Shown: piece after piece, positions 29,401 through 36,426 of the stretch
Layout of the letters: each line of letters begins with the position of its first letter
Position numbering within the stretch: position 1 is the first letter of the stretch
Assembly: GCF_007747445.1 (NCBI RefSeq)
Contig: NZ_CP036425.1
Coordinates: forward strand, 1,782,175-1,846,174
DNA: 64,000 nucleotides
From: Poriferisphaera corsica
GTDB lineage: Bacteria; Planctomycetota; Phycisphaerae; Phycisphaerales; Phycisphaeraceae
Reading direction: 5' to 3'
The notes under the pieces: model-generated
Databases searched by the model: none
Seen by the model: the letters and a program-made list of their open reading frames with translations, nothing else
Told to the model about the DNA's origin: nothing
Program-made: the position numbers and the translations under genes

Positions 29401-30425
29401 ACAATTTCTTTGGTTTTGGTGCAACTTCAATCACCAATCGACTTTTCACAACCAAGGAGCGCGACACTGAACTCGGCTTAGATAACCACGGCTTCCGATA
29501 CTACAACCCAGTTCTTGGTCGTTACATTACCCGTGACCTCATCGGCTATGGCGATGGACTGAATGTATATCTCTATGTTCAAAACAATCCAATTAATCAT
29601 ATTGATCCATTAGGACTAGCGCGAAAAATACCTCGCATGAGCAGGCAGCAATGGGCAAAAGCAATGTCAAGGGTAAAATCGATTAATAAACTAACAATGA
29701 GGAACAAGCAGTATGCTGGAAAAACGATCAAAATGAGGACGCATTTGAATAATGCCAAGGATAGAGGTGCTAAACTTAAAAGTGATACACCTGCATTTCG
29801 TAAAGAATACGGTGATAGGGATTTAACATTTGATAAAGATGGTTTTCTAGATATGTCGAACCATCGCATTGGTAAACCTGCGAAATTCGAACCTGGTGAG
29901 CTTACAGGCAATTCGAGAATAGATAGTAAAAAATCATGGGACAAGTATGATGCTGATTCTAGTAATCCAGAGATTCCAGCATCTAAACGAAAAAATTATG
30001 CTTGGCATCACGAGGCGGATGGCTTGACAACATCGTTAGTTCCAAAGCCATTGCATCAGGCAATTGGTCATACAGGTGGTGCAAGTACAATTAGGGGAGC
30101 ATTGGCTACAGGTGGTAAGCTAACAGTTACTGTTGCAATGACCCACTTCCTTACCAATAACGCGCAGGCCAGAAATTATGGGTCGAAGGAGCAGATGTTT
30201 TTGATGGAAGCGGCCAGAGTGTCGGATGCTATTGCGGATGGCCGAGTACAGCATGCAAGTGATTTGGCTGGTTATGAATTCAGATTAGAATACGATGACT
30301 CCATGGGATTAAATCATGGAGGAGAATTTCAAGCGGGTGCAATTATACATTATGTAGAATATGAGGCACTGAAGCAGAAACAGCGGTTGGATAAAATCGC
30401 GGAACAAGATAAAGATGATGATTAA
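23463..30425 (+). CDS. Rhs/YD-repeat polymorphic toxin with WHH nuclease C-terminus
   Basis: A 2320-residue secreted giant. It has an N-terminal hydrophobic signal (to ~28), a ~200-residue head, an Rhs-type start (DLAVPMPGGEMLLEFRR), and dozens of YD repeats (for example YEYDDLNQL, FKYDGASRLIE, TYDKVGNLLE). The Rhs core ends RYYNPVLGRYITRD...NPINHIDPLGLA at residue 2053. The variable 267-residue C-terminus has WHH (2181-2183), LVPKPLHQAIGH and HTGG, the signature of the HNH/EndoVII WHH nuclease toxins. About 115 further residues follow the nuclease core, which is unusual. The putative immunity gene follows by 60 bases. The core part from ~28.3 to 29.6 kb is visibly richer in G+C than the rest, hinting at mosaic origin. 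The role is probably contact-dependent killing of competitors. Confidence 0.92.
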   Translation: MAARKLDFIVIRFFFTYILILVCVNSVIANEDDGPVVICQVRLKEKMAENKEWLDAQRHGVSIGDEYYFRPGVGSVGTPLNDIQEFQFKLYLQEYTGIASNPFENISNLGNNESPLDDEISLFYKGERITEFPFTFNVHISEVHDWGNYGAYPQFTLTVNKRRKSKRFLLELQTSSKVKYNLTDDLSFKVRDIPDISPQGDSISLQSNMRVDIHGVPLPDPSPIGEGESDRTPNMASIDMFSLQPTFSTTDLAVPMPGGEMLLEFRRTLRVGSRVDSGSDGFDDDELPWPGENILGEAWSTNIGSRVIVRERTGADAWRNMYDPRETAMVYDEVGAAARYNLDAIIKGDDGNIITFYPDVRSNFSNAALRGTLKKDGDGFVYTKKYGTKLYFETVPGLTRTKTGLKEIYYRLSRIVDRNENQITYEYDELSPTLVSKILDENYQARNIEFTYTDGKLTKIVGPLGQDQSFLYEYDDIEKNNFTTKILASVKKPEVQHPVSGALVRPEIQFEYEAQVKDRQLLTKFDGLESIKADDKVYWYYPTKIIDARGHETDFDYIFRQTPTNIQAVPMVAGRIILAYIPIKQFEEQPRITSVTTADSVLNGGSPVTFIEDDDRSHIYARTLVADTRGVSTEYIFEGEAITTDNDLNHAIALTKVTRNTKSILIPDQNILSIAYEYAKDLHGNLIKVTDNWGNIVEFGYDPNNMQNDEYGEEQYKLANIELTDDDYSADEGSEVYSAWGNQYQIYGNPSDSTIYADGIMCKTRYSYDVTYNKLIETIDPENIKTLYILDDNGNRKKMISAAETSIATTTEFQYDDDGFLNSIIDHEGRTTEYYKNEFGFNEYTVQLSNISEDLSPLDDNSSYILGSELTDLRNQIGASQLDNYLITKRVADIMDRDIYVFDGLGNKITYEYDNLSRIKSIEYPPSQYINPFDPAPETYPTNIIQTNDSILNIVRFKYDLNSNEIWIRDQHGVESSKVYDDFGRVKKSTLTMLEIPNIVTEYGYNPVGLLEWEKDANGNITNYEYDELLRLKKTYLPSVKVSNSESTTARFTEIYEYNRNSGSGAFTLSGFNPTRVINTRGYVTDTQYDTAYRTKRIIERKLHADILSATSESNPESDDAVVETEYNKSHKPIKVMVYNKDSNGNDINKSRYTFYDALYRKTLEIIDSDGDGIGTTVSTPLNNPSDVGGIDSSDIVNKKYYDYSGNVLKIVDAEGNETAFKYDGASRLIETKLPAIPVHGVDWLASHHPITKYTYDARSNQAIVANPRGAKTKTYYDNLNRPIRTVLDLNGDDQFEYFDNPVDYESGEDVVNTTIYDLKGNVVSTTDPRGNQSFVKYDQAYRPVKNYSPLVQDPQQNNLSVRPVVITAYDQNGNIVKITDPLGVTTKTEYDALNRIRKVIAAFDSNESIVTEKEYDNAGNALSITLNNNLFNTDPVTDKPQTTTYEYDAFNKQTKEILPAVEDGQPRVTITEYSPAGDITRVVKPSGKKHEYDYNRLGQKVTSKHYQPNTSTPEETRTFTYDKVGNLLEVTDISGTVEYEYDAVYNLRKEAVSRTADAGGDSYDIEYRYDAVGNKTGVAYPYNDGVSSFGGFDTVLYTYDNRNLMKSVTGYHLASSILRTTEYQYDLAGNQKIRTLPNGSTTTSVFDSLNRVTSMTNAKANGDLILKFDYTYDLVGNKLTIDETGLNNSEAKNWVYEVGMEDMPQRKIYYTYNKHYWLTKESIKHNNEISQVHNYQYDKSGNRVRYQHPTKFYEDMETGYTVEANYIDSYEYDDLNQLKNTVRTGTREINSNIESIDPITTTYHHDLDGNMLVGCNYDAHNRITSFNKEYTETIGGGETGPGPVVEQRRDEWNYIYDYRTRRVAKDYKKINVTADEVMDHKITKFRYDGGVSVQEVDIDNLITNILVRGTGKGGGIGSILYQFSPNINYNSGDVFNTRYFIYNAVGTTTVLQQQDETAVKVTLFDAFGNDDISSNYSNDNFFGFGATSITNRLFTTKERDTELGLDNHGFRYYNPVLGRYITRDLIGYGDGLNVYLYVQNNPINHIDPLGLARKIPRMSRQQWAKAMSRVKSINKLTMRNKQYAGKTIKMRTHLNNAKDRGAKLKSDTPAFRKEYGDRDLTFDKDGFLDMSNHRIGKPAKFEPGELTGNSRIDSKKSWDKYDADSSNPEIPASKRKNYAWHHEADGLTTSLVPKPLHQAIGHTGGASTIRGALATGGKLTVTVAMTHFLTNNAQARNYGSKEQMFLMEAARVSDAIADGRVQHASDLAGYEFRLEYDDSMGLNHGGEFQAGAIIHYVEYEALKQKQRLDKIAEQDKDDD

Positions 30426-30460
30426 AGCTATGGTTTATGGATAGATTTGATATATTTTCA

Positions 30461-30474
30461 ATGTACTAGTACAT
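30461..30474. repeat. 14-bp palindrome between toxin and immunity genes
   Basis: ATGTACTAGTACAT is a perfect palindrome 12 bases ahead of the immunity start. It could be a regulator site giving the immunity gene its own control. Confidence 0.35.
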
Positions 30475-30485
30475 AGATTCTTGTT

Positions 30486-31205
30486 ATGGATATGATCCCA
30501 CATAAAACAGTCGAATTTCATAGGATTTTGTCACAAAAATACGAGTTATTAAGTGCCAAAATCAATAATAATTATGCTACTGTAATGGCATGTTCATTTA
30601 CCGACCAAAATGGTTATGAAGGTGTTTATCCAATCATACCGCTCGATCGAGATTTGATTGAAATAAGTAAACTGAATCCAAGTTGCTATGAAGTTGCGTT
30701 CGATGATCTGGGAAATAGATTCGGTATTACTTTGCATGATCAATCAATAATGTATTTAGATTACCTAAATTCGTGTTACGAAACGATAGCTTCCAGTACT
30801 AGAAGTTTTTATAAAATGCTATTCGCTCCAGATGATTTATGTGATCCAGTTGAGAAAGCAGTTATTCGAAAATATTCAAAAAAAGAAGTTCTAAGAATAT
30901 TATTTGACAGTGGTTACACCCTAGATTCGTATTCATCACATAAAGGCCGTAGTTTTTTGCACACAGTGTCTACGTTCGGTCATTTAGAATTAGTAGAATA
31001 CTTGATCGATGAATGCGAATTTTCTGTGAATGGCTTATTGCCTATTGCAGCAATTAATAATCAAATTGAGATTGTTCAATATTTATTGGGTAAGAAAGTA
31101 AATGCATTCGCGATGTACGAAGGTAGAGATTATTTAGATACTGTTAAATTATTGGGCTATAGTGACATAGTATCGTTGATAGAGGATACACGTAACAAGA
31201 AGTGA
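30486..31205 (+). CDS. Putative immunity protein with ankyrin-like repeats
   Basis: A 239-residue protein without signal peptide. Residues ~1-130 form a domain not recognised. Residues ~135-235 show helical-hairpin repeats of ankyrin type: RSFLHTVSTFGHLELVEYLI, then PIAAINNQIEIVQYLL, then DYLDTVKLLGYSDIVSLI. Ankyrin-type proteins are among the known immunity families of polymorphic toxin systems. The position 60 bases behind the Rhs-WHH toxin gene, on the same strand, is the classical place for an immunity gene. Function is therefore inferred from location and fold: cytoplasmic binding and neutralisation of the WHH nuclease. It is AT-rich like the toxin end. Confidence 0.72.
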   Translation: MDMIPHKTVEFHRILSQKYELLSAKINNNYATVMACSFTDQNGYEGVYPIIPLDRDLIEISKLNPSCYEVAFDDLGNRFGITLHDQSIMYLDYLNSCYETIASSTRSFYKMLFAPDDLCDPVEKAVIRKYSKKEVLRILFDSGYTLDSYSSHKGRSFLHTVSTFGHLELVEYLIDECEFSVNGLLPIAAINNQIEIVQYLLGKKVNAFAMYEGRDYLDTVKLLGYSDIVSLIEDTRNKK

Positions 31206-31361
31206 TATTTTATATGGTGTACAATTGAAAATGAATATTATCGCAACAGATTTACAACGCATAAATACCTTGTATTTCCAGCAGTGACCTACGCGTGGTA
31301 TGTAGATCTATACTATGTCCAACTAAGATTATATCAGTAATCAAATCCCCATTTGAATACT

Positions 31362-31594
31362 GAAAATCTTCTAGAATGCGCACAAATGCGCCGTTCATCC
31401 TTTTCGCACTTGCGCGGAATATTCGGTTAGCGCGCGGTTATCACGTAAAGTTCGTTATTCTTTGATCATTTTAATCAATATTCAACTGTTTTAGTTAGGG
31501 GTAAATCACTAATTCAGAGGTTTTGTGCGCACAAAGCCGGATTTTTATGCTTCAAAGCGCGCGTTTGTGCGCGCATTTAACGCCAGTTAACACC
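31362..31594. repeat. Dispersed noncoding element, copy 2 (upstream of recA)
   Basis: Second copy of the element at 3899-4132, same orientation. GAAAATCTT (31362), GTTAGCGCGCG (31426), GGGTAAATCACT (31499), TGTGCGCACAAA (31524), TGTGCGCGC (31566) and GTTAACACC (31586) match the other copy in order and, within one base, in spacing. TTTGTGCGCACAAA at 31522-31535 is a perfect 14-bp palindrome. A further TGCGCACAA occurs at 31614. It lies ~300 bases before recA and behind the immunity gene. Sequence between blocks has diverged, which argues for selection on the blocks. Confidence 0.75.
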
Positions 31595-31760
31595 CCCCTC
31601 TCATAGAATTCTCTGCGCACAATAGCGGCATGTGAGGTTTAGCGTTTTTCCACAATCGGGTAAAGCGAAATCCACCGCACCCGAACAAACCAACTCTTAA
31701 ACCCAAACAAAACGCTGCTCGATCAAGCTCAAACTGACATGAGGGTGTCATTAATCACAA

Positions 31761-31785
31761 TGTTTGGGGTACGTTAACCCAAACA
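31761..31785. promoter_or_regulatory. Inverted repeat upstream of the recA promoter
   Basis: Perfect arms TGTTTGGG (31761-31768) and CCCAAACA (31778-31785), with a 9-base spacer, 29 bases before the -35 box. AACCCAAACAAAA also occurs as a direct copy near 31699. A regulator site is likely; its protein is unknown. Confidence 0.45.
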
Positions 31786-31813
31786 AAAACTTAAAATAAA
31801 GAAGATAACACCC

Positions 31814-31842
31814 TTGACAGAACCCGAACACAAGTTACTGTA
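31814..31842 (+). promoter_or_regulatory. recA promoter with SOS-box-like palindrome
   Basis: A perfect -35 TTGACA (31814-31819) and a weak -10 TACTGT (31836-31841). Between them lies GAACACAAGTTA (31826-31837), one base from the Gram-positive LexA consensus GAAC-N4-GTTC. Placement inside the promoter fits LexA repression, but the LexA box of this group is not known to me, so this is inference. Confidence 0.5.
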
Positions 31843-31900
31843 AGGTCAACAACGAACCAACGACAGGTCAACGAACTTTTAACCTAGCTGGGAGTGCGAT

Positions 31901-32977
31901 ATGGCACGTAAGAAAAATCTACAAAGTACTATCGTTAAAGAAGATGCAGGCCGTGAGCAAGCCCTCGAACGCGCCCTCGGTCAGATCGAACGCTCCTTCG
32001 GTAAAGGCTCGATCATGCGGCTTGATGACGATCCGACCAATCTCCCTGTAGGCATCCCTACGGGCGCTCTCAGCCTCGATCTCGCCCTTGGTGGTCGTGG
32101 TATTCCCAAAGGCCGTATCATCGAAGTCTACGGCCCGGAAAGCTCTGGTAAAACAACACTTAGCCTTCATGTCGCGGCTTCCTGTCAGAAAGGTGGCGGC
32201 GTCGCAGCCTTCATCGACGCAGAGCACGCACTTGATCCATCATGGGCTCGCCGCCTTGGGGTTAACCTCGAAGATTTACTCGTTTCGCAGCCAGATACCG
32301 GCGAGCAAGCCCTGGAAATCGTTGAAATGCTCGTCCGTTCCAACGCAATCGACATCATTGTTGTCGACTCTGTGGCTGCTTTGATCCCGAGATCGGAAAT
32401 TGAAGGCGAGATGGGCGATGCGCATGTCGGTTTGCAGGCAAGGCTTATGTCGCAGGCAATGCGTAAATTGACTGGCGCAATTGCTCGTTCGAACTGTACG
32501 GTGATCTTCATTAATCAGATCCGTGAAAAGATCGGCGTGATGTTTGGTAATCCGGAAACGACACCGGGTGGTCGTGCACTTAAGTTCTATTCATCAGTTA
32601 GAATTGATATTCGTCGTACAGGCAGTATTAAAGATGGTGATACACCGATCGGCAACCGTGTTCGCGCTAAGGTCGTAAAAAACAAAGTTGCACCGCCGTT
32701 CCGTCAGGCGGAGTTCGACATTATGTTTAACGAAGGCATCAGTGTTACGGGTGACCTGATTGACTTGGCTGTAGCCGAGAATGTGGTTCAGAAATCCGGC
32801 GCGTGGTTTAGCTTCGGCGAGGTTCGTTTGGGGCAGGGCCGAGAGAATTCGAAGAACTTTATCAAAGAAAACCCGGAACTATTCGATGAAATCAAGCAAT
32901 TGGTTTTGAAAGCAAAAGGCATTTTACCTGAGTCAGAGGCGCCTGCTGAAGTTGAAGCGGAAGCTGAAATGGGTTGA
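31901..32977 (+). CDS. recA: Recombinase RecA
   Basis: A 358-residue recombinase. Conserved features: the N-terminal [20 protein letters not shown], Walker [11 protein letters not shown], Walker [21 protein letters not shown], the loop [21 protein letters not shown], and [15 protein letters not shown]. The C-terminal tail is acidic ([13 protein letters not shown]), as usual. It forms filaments on single-stranded DNA for strand exchange and triggers LexA self-cleavage in the SOS response. GGGAG seven bases before the ATG supports the start. It is flanked on both sides by accessory genes but its own base composition is that of core genes. No recX follows. Confidence 0.98.
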   Translation: MARKKNLQSTIVKEDAGREQALERALGQIERSFGKGSIMRLDDDPTNLPVGIPTGALSLDLALGGRGIPKGRIIEVYGPESSGKTTLSLHVAASCQKGGGVAAFIDAEHALDPSWARRLGVNLEDLLVSQPDTGEQALEIVEMLVRSNAIDIIVVDSVAALIPRSEIEGEMGDAHVGLQARLMSQAMRKLTGAIARSNCTVIFINQIREKIGVMFGNPETTPGGRALKFYSSVRIDIRRTGSIKDGDTPIGNRVRAKVVKNKVAPPFRQAEFDIMFNEGISVTGDLIDLAVAENVVQKSGAWFSFGEVRLGQGRENSKNFIKENPELFDEIKQLVLKAKGILPESEAPAEVEAEAEMG

Positions 32978-33737
32978 TCGATCGTTGGATAGTAAATGGA
33001 TTGTTGGTGTAGCCTTCTTGGGGTTATAGCTAATAGTGCATTGTGAAGGATTGTCGCGATTAAATAATGAGACGTGACGATTTAGAAGCTTAGGGAGAGG
33101 GATTTGTGGGGGAAAAGAGAGTGTGAGTGTGAGAGGGGGGGGAGGTGTTGGGAGATTCATTTGCAGCTAGGTAGCCTCGCGCGTCGGTCACGATGTGCGA
33201 GGCTTCATTTTAGTTAGACGCTTTTGTAGGCCATTCCCATGCGGTGTGTGTAACGGTCTTGTCTATTGTGTCATGTATTTGTAGAACTCAATCTTGATGC
33301 GTTTTGTGTGTACGTTTTGTTTGTTATCAATATTGTGATTTGCATATCATCCACCGGCTTGAGATGCGGGTATGTCTATGGATTATTTTAGCTGCGAGTT
33401 TTGCATTCACAGTCGAATGTATTGATTGGCTTCGTTGGTATCTGTATAGAGCGATGCTAACTGAAATATTGATGCGAACTTCCAAAGGATTCGTTATGCA
33501 AGTGCTGCACTGTTGGGCGTGAAGCCTGTTTGATCTCGTCGCAGTGTATTCGGTTTGCAGGCTGTGATGTTTGAGGTATTTCAAAAATGAGATAGAGAGT
33601 GCAAGTAATTCTGGCAATTTTGCCATATGGAACTAGAAAAGTATGGTTCGCAGTCAGACTGTTGAGAGATTAGTGTTGTTTGGAAATGATGCTTGGGTTG
33701 TCTGTTGTGATGCTGGTTGATTGGTTATAATTACGGG
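32978..33737. other. Long noncoding stretch after recA
   Basis: 760 bases without a convincing gene. Short open frames exist (for example 33304-33522), but they lack a ribosome-binding site and have no recognisable protein pattern. It contains a purine-rich tract with G8 near 33136-33143 and the hairpin at 33173. TATAAT at 33726-33731 serves the next gene. Confidence 0.5.
33173..33212 (+). terminator. Possible recA terminator
   Basis: Perfect arms AGCCTCGC (33173-33180) and GCGAGGCT (33197-33204), followed by TCATTTTAG. The loop is 16 bases and the distance from recA ~195 bases, so confidence is moderate. Confidence 0.5.
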
Positions 33738-34034
33738 ATGCGTGAAGAAGATTACATCTTGGATTTGAGTAGTATGCGCTCGAGAGATCAGGAAGATACC
33801 GCGAATGAGGGTGTTGCTAATCAGGAAGTAGATGGGCAGGTGGGGAGTGGCGGTGCTGAGATGAAGGGGCGGAAGTGGATTGCGGTTAAATGGAAGTGTT
33901 GCGGGGCGTATAGTCGTGTGTATAGAAATCGGGTGGGGGATGCGTATGAGGGACGATGTCCGAAATGTATGAAGCCGTTGAAGGTACAGATCGGGCCGGG
34001 GGGAACAAGTGATCGGTTTTTTGAGGCAAATTAG
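33738..34034 (+). CDS. Small conserved zinc-ribbon-like protein
   Basis: A protein of 98 residues from the ATG at 33738. The first ~40 residues are acidic and variable (MREEDYILDLSSMR). The second half, WIAVKWKCCGAYSRVYRNR then AYEGRCPKCMKPLKVQIGPGG, has two cysteine pairs (CC and CPKC) that could bind zinc. I believe similar small proteins are widespread in planctomycetes, with no known function. A perfect TATAAT ends only six bases before the ATG, which suggests a leaderless transcript; this also speaks against the in-frame upstream start at 33717, which would lie inside the promoter. Confidence 0.72.
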   Translation: MREEDYILDLSSMRSRDQEDTANEGVANQEVDGQVGSGGAEMKGRKWIAVKWKCCGAYSRVYRNRVGDAYEGRCPKCMKPLKVQIGPGGTSDRFFEAN

Positions 34035-34529
34035 TTTGCTGGTTCTTCGTGTGCTGGTTGGCTAATCAAACAATAAATTCATGTTTGGTTGTGATAAGGG
34101 CATCACTTTGATTCGTGATCTTTACGAGGTTATGAATTTAATGATTGAAATGGGCCTTAGTTTTGGTGCGTCTTGTGTGGTTATTCATGTGTTGATTAGT
34201 AGGCCGATCGTATAAAACAAAAGTATTTCATTGATTCTTTACTGCTGTTATTCATAGGCAAGACCTATGGGTATTCATGCAGACTACTCTAGTGCATGGG
34301 AATACATGAGTATTGAGTTGACATCTAACTGACTGAAGATATTTACGTTTTCCTCGTGAGGTCTACATCGTCCACGATTTGATATTCCACTGGCTCAAAC
34401 TTAATCCAGCCATGAAAATATTCTTGCATCCAATTAAGTGTATCGCCTTCTGCCAATGTCATCCTCCTTAAAACTGACTCACTTAAAAGTAGAGGCTCTG
34501 TTACGATTTCCCTAACCAAGGAGCCTTTG
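34035..34529. other. Gap before the IS remnant
   Basis: About 500 AT-rich bases. Besides the small reverse-strand frame at 34343-34462 only unsupported short frames are seen (for example 34081-34215). The left end of the IS3 relict probably lies near ACTGACTCACTTAAAAGT (~34471-34488). Confidence 0.4.
34343..34462 (-). CDS. Possible small or relict protein, 39 residues
   Basis: An open frame reading MTLAEGDTLNWMQEYFHGWI and ending DDVDLTRKT, with GGAGG directly abutting its ATG; that spacing suits the TTG seven bases further better. Composition is protein-like (Trp, Phe, acidic residues). It sits next to the IS3 remnant and may be the fragment of a larger lost gene. No homology was recognised. 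Confidence 0.25.
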   Translation of the reverse strand: MTLAEGDTLNWMQEYFHGWIKFEPVEYQIVDDVDLTRKT

Positions 34530-34709
34530 ATGAAGAGCAGTAAGTTCAGTGAATCTCAGATTGTTTCGATCCTTAAGCAACAGGAAGCCGGTGTGAAGGT
34601 GGCGGATATTTGCCGTGAGTACGAGATCAGCTAAGCAACGTTTTGCAAGTGGCGTAGCAAGTACGGCGGGATGGATGCGTCGATGCTCAAGCGGGTCAAA
34701 GAACTTGAA
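34530..34709 (+). pseudogene. IS3-family transposase OrfA remnant
   Basis: The start ATG at 34530 gives MKSSKFSESQIVSILKQQEA and VKVADICREYEIS, the helix-turn-helix N-terminus of IS3-family OrfA. An in-frame TAA (34632-34634) interrupts it; the frame then continues ATFCKWRSKYGGMDAS and LKRVKELE. Homology stops at 34709 and the OrfB part is missing. It is a decayed fragment with both a nonsense mutation and a 3' truncation. It marks past transposition between recA and the second cysteine-rich gene. Confidence 0.85.
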
Positions 34710-34920
34710 ATAGATACTAATTAATAACTAGTGCCATCTAAGCAATTTTCTAATACTATAATGATGAAATATTTTATCAATCTTTATAGTAAAAAGCTGA
34801 GTTATAGAATTTTAATATGCCTGTGTATAAACAATTAAACAAGAAACTGGTGTATTGTCCAGTAAATTCAATTATATAATATTTTAAACATTTAATTTTT
34901 TCTATTTTCTGGTGGCTAAA

Positions 34921-36426
34921 ATGAGTACTAATGAACGTGAAAATGCAGAAATAAAATCAAAACTGTTCTCAAAATTTGGAACTGCTTTTAATGCTTTAAC
35001 CCATGGCGCAAAAAGCACAATTAAGACACAAGTGTTACGTAAGGATAGACTCGATTCTGAACTCTATAATAAAAGACTTGATATTTGTCGATCATGCCCC
35101 GGCGAATACGCACAATTCACTGCTTCAGGTGAATTGTATACATGCGGCCCTATGATTAAATCGATCACGACTCAAGGTGAATCAAAGCCATGCGGCTGTA
35201 TCTTAAAGCAGAAAACGCAAGATGTTAAAGAGGTTTGTCCCTTTGGTTATTGGCCTGAAATCAGCTCGACATCTACACCTACATCTCTTGGAAAATATGA
35301 GCCATTAACGCGCAGACATTTTATATCTACTTCGCTTACAACCACAGCTATCATGTTGTTTTCCAAGAACATACTTTGGGGAAGCGAAAAAATAAACATT
35401 GAGGATTTCTGTTACTTGAAATTAGATGCATGCAATTCAACCTCTGGTCCGGTACATTTTTGCTGTAAACATATTGAAGGTGCAAGTTATAATTCCATCA
35501 TAAGACTCAGCTTTTCACGTGGGTATGAAATAATAAGAGGTTGCTATAATATTTCAGATTTGCCTCCGATTTCATTCAGTAGCCCAGAAGAAATATTACA
35601 GCTACCTAATGTAGTAGGACCAAATCAAAACTGGGATACGGGCTCTGTTAAGAATAAATTTTTTCAATTTTTTGATGACTGTGAAACTTGTAATTGTGTT
35701 AGGCAATTAACAGATTGCAGCAATAGAAAAATGCTATTAGATTGTACCGATGCCGAAGATTTGATTGATGGTAAATATTACCGTTTATCAAGAGATTGGA
35801 AATGCTTCAGATTAGATCAAACCCAACCTTCATCTTTTCATGATTCAGAAGGATCATACTATTCTGCTAACCCACTATGGATTAGCCAAGATGGCTATGA
35901 CGCCGGCTTCGACAACTGTGATGATTGTCGAAACTGTTGCCATGCAGGTGGCTGTATGTATCCTTTACCTTATTGGAAAATACAAGAAGATTATACCCAG
36001 GATATGGTACCTTCTACATATATTGAGTATTATGAGTATATAGAATGGGTCCATAAAGACTATACAGAATATAAAAAGAAGGATTATAATTTATACAGCA
36101 ATACGAATGTATGCGGTACATGGGCAGGCGGCGGTACACATACTGAATACAAAGTACATTTTGGTGATTCAGAGCCTACACTCAAACACATATTTTCAAA
36201 TACAAATGCAAGCATTAATGGCTGGCCATGGACCCTCAACTGCAATAACAATGCCTCTCCTAATGTTTTTTGTGAAATAAGTAAAAGCTGTAGACATTAC
36301 AACAGAACATATATTGTTAGAAAAAATGGCGAGATAGAGCACCAACATATCATTAAAATGCAAGTTAAAATTGCAGATGGTGATTTTGGTTATCAATCGG
36401 GACCACCGAATGATTGTGCGACTTAA
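34921..36426 (+). CDS. Cysteine-rich Tat-anchored protein, paralogue of 21327
   Basis: A 501-residue protein from the ATG at 34921 (an in-frame GTG lies at 34912). Its first ~160 residues align with the 21327 gene: HGAKSTIKTQVLRKDR, CRSCPGEY, CG, PCGCILKQK, KEVCPFGYWP, then the twin-arginine signal LTRRHFIST with RR131-132. The exported part has one cysteine unit (CVRQLTDC...NCDDCRNCC) instead of four, and ends in a domain starting CGTWAGG that matches CGTWSG of the paralogue. The protein thus keeps both ends and differs in repeat number. It lies alone between the IS remnant and a sugar isomerase-like gene. Function is unknown; a cell-surface or envelope role is inferred from the Tat signal. 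Confidence 0.85.
   Translation: MSTNERENAEIKSKLFSKFGTAFNALTHGAKSTIKTQVLRKDRLDSELYNKRLDICRSCPGEYAQFTASGELYTCGPMIKSITTQGESKPCGCILKQKTQDVKEVCPFGYWPEISSTSTPTSLGKYEPLTRRHFISTSLTTTAIMLFSKNILWGSEKINIEDFCYLKLDACNSTSGPVHFCCKHIEGASYNSIIRLSFSRGYEIIRGCYNISDLPPISFSSPEEILQLPNVVGPNQNWDTGSVKNKFFQFFDDCETCNCVRQLTDCSNRKMLLDCTDAEDLIDGKYYRLSRDWKCFRLDQTQPSSFHDSEGSYYSANPLWISQDGYDAGFDNCDDCRNCCHAGGCMYPLPYWKIQEDYTQDMVPSTYIEYYEYIEWVHKDYTEYKKKDYNLYSNTNVCGTWAGGGTHTEYKVHFGDSEPTLKHIFSNTNASINGWPWTLNCNNNASPNVFCEISKSCRHYNRTYIVRKNGEIEHQHIIKMQVKIADGDFGYQSGPPNDCAT

Noticed and set aside
33304-33522. 72-codon forward frame behind recA
   Set aside because: No start signal and no recognisable pattern; the region looks noncoding.
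34081-34215. 44-codon forward frame
   Set aside because: Short, with no ribosome-binding site and no homology seen; probably chance.
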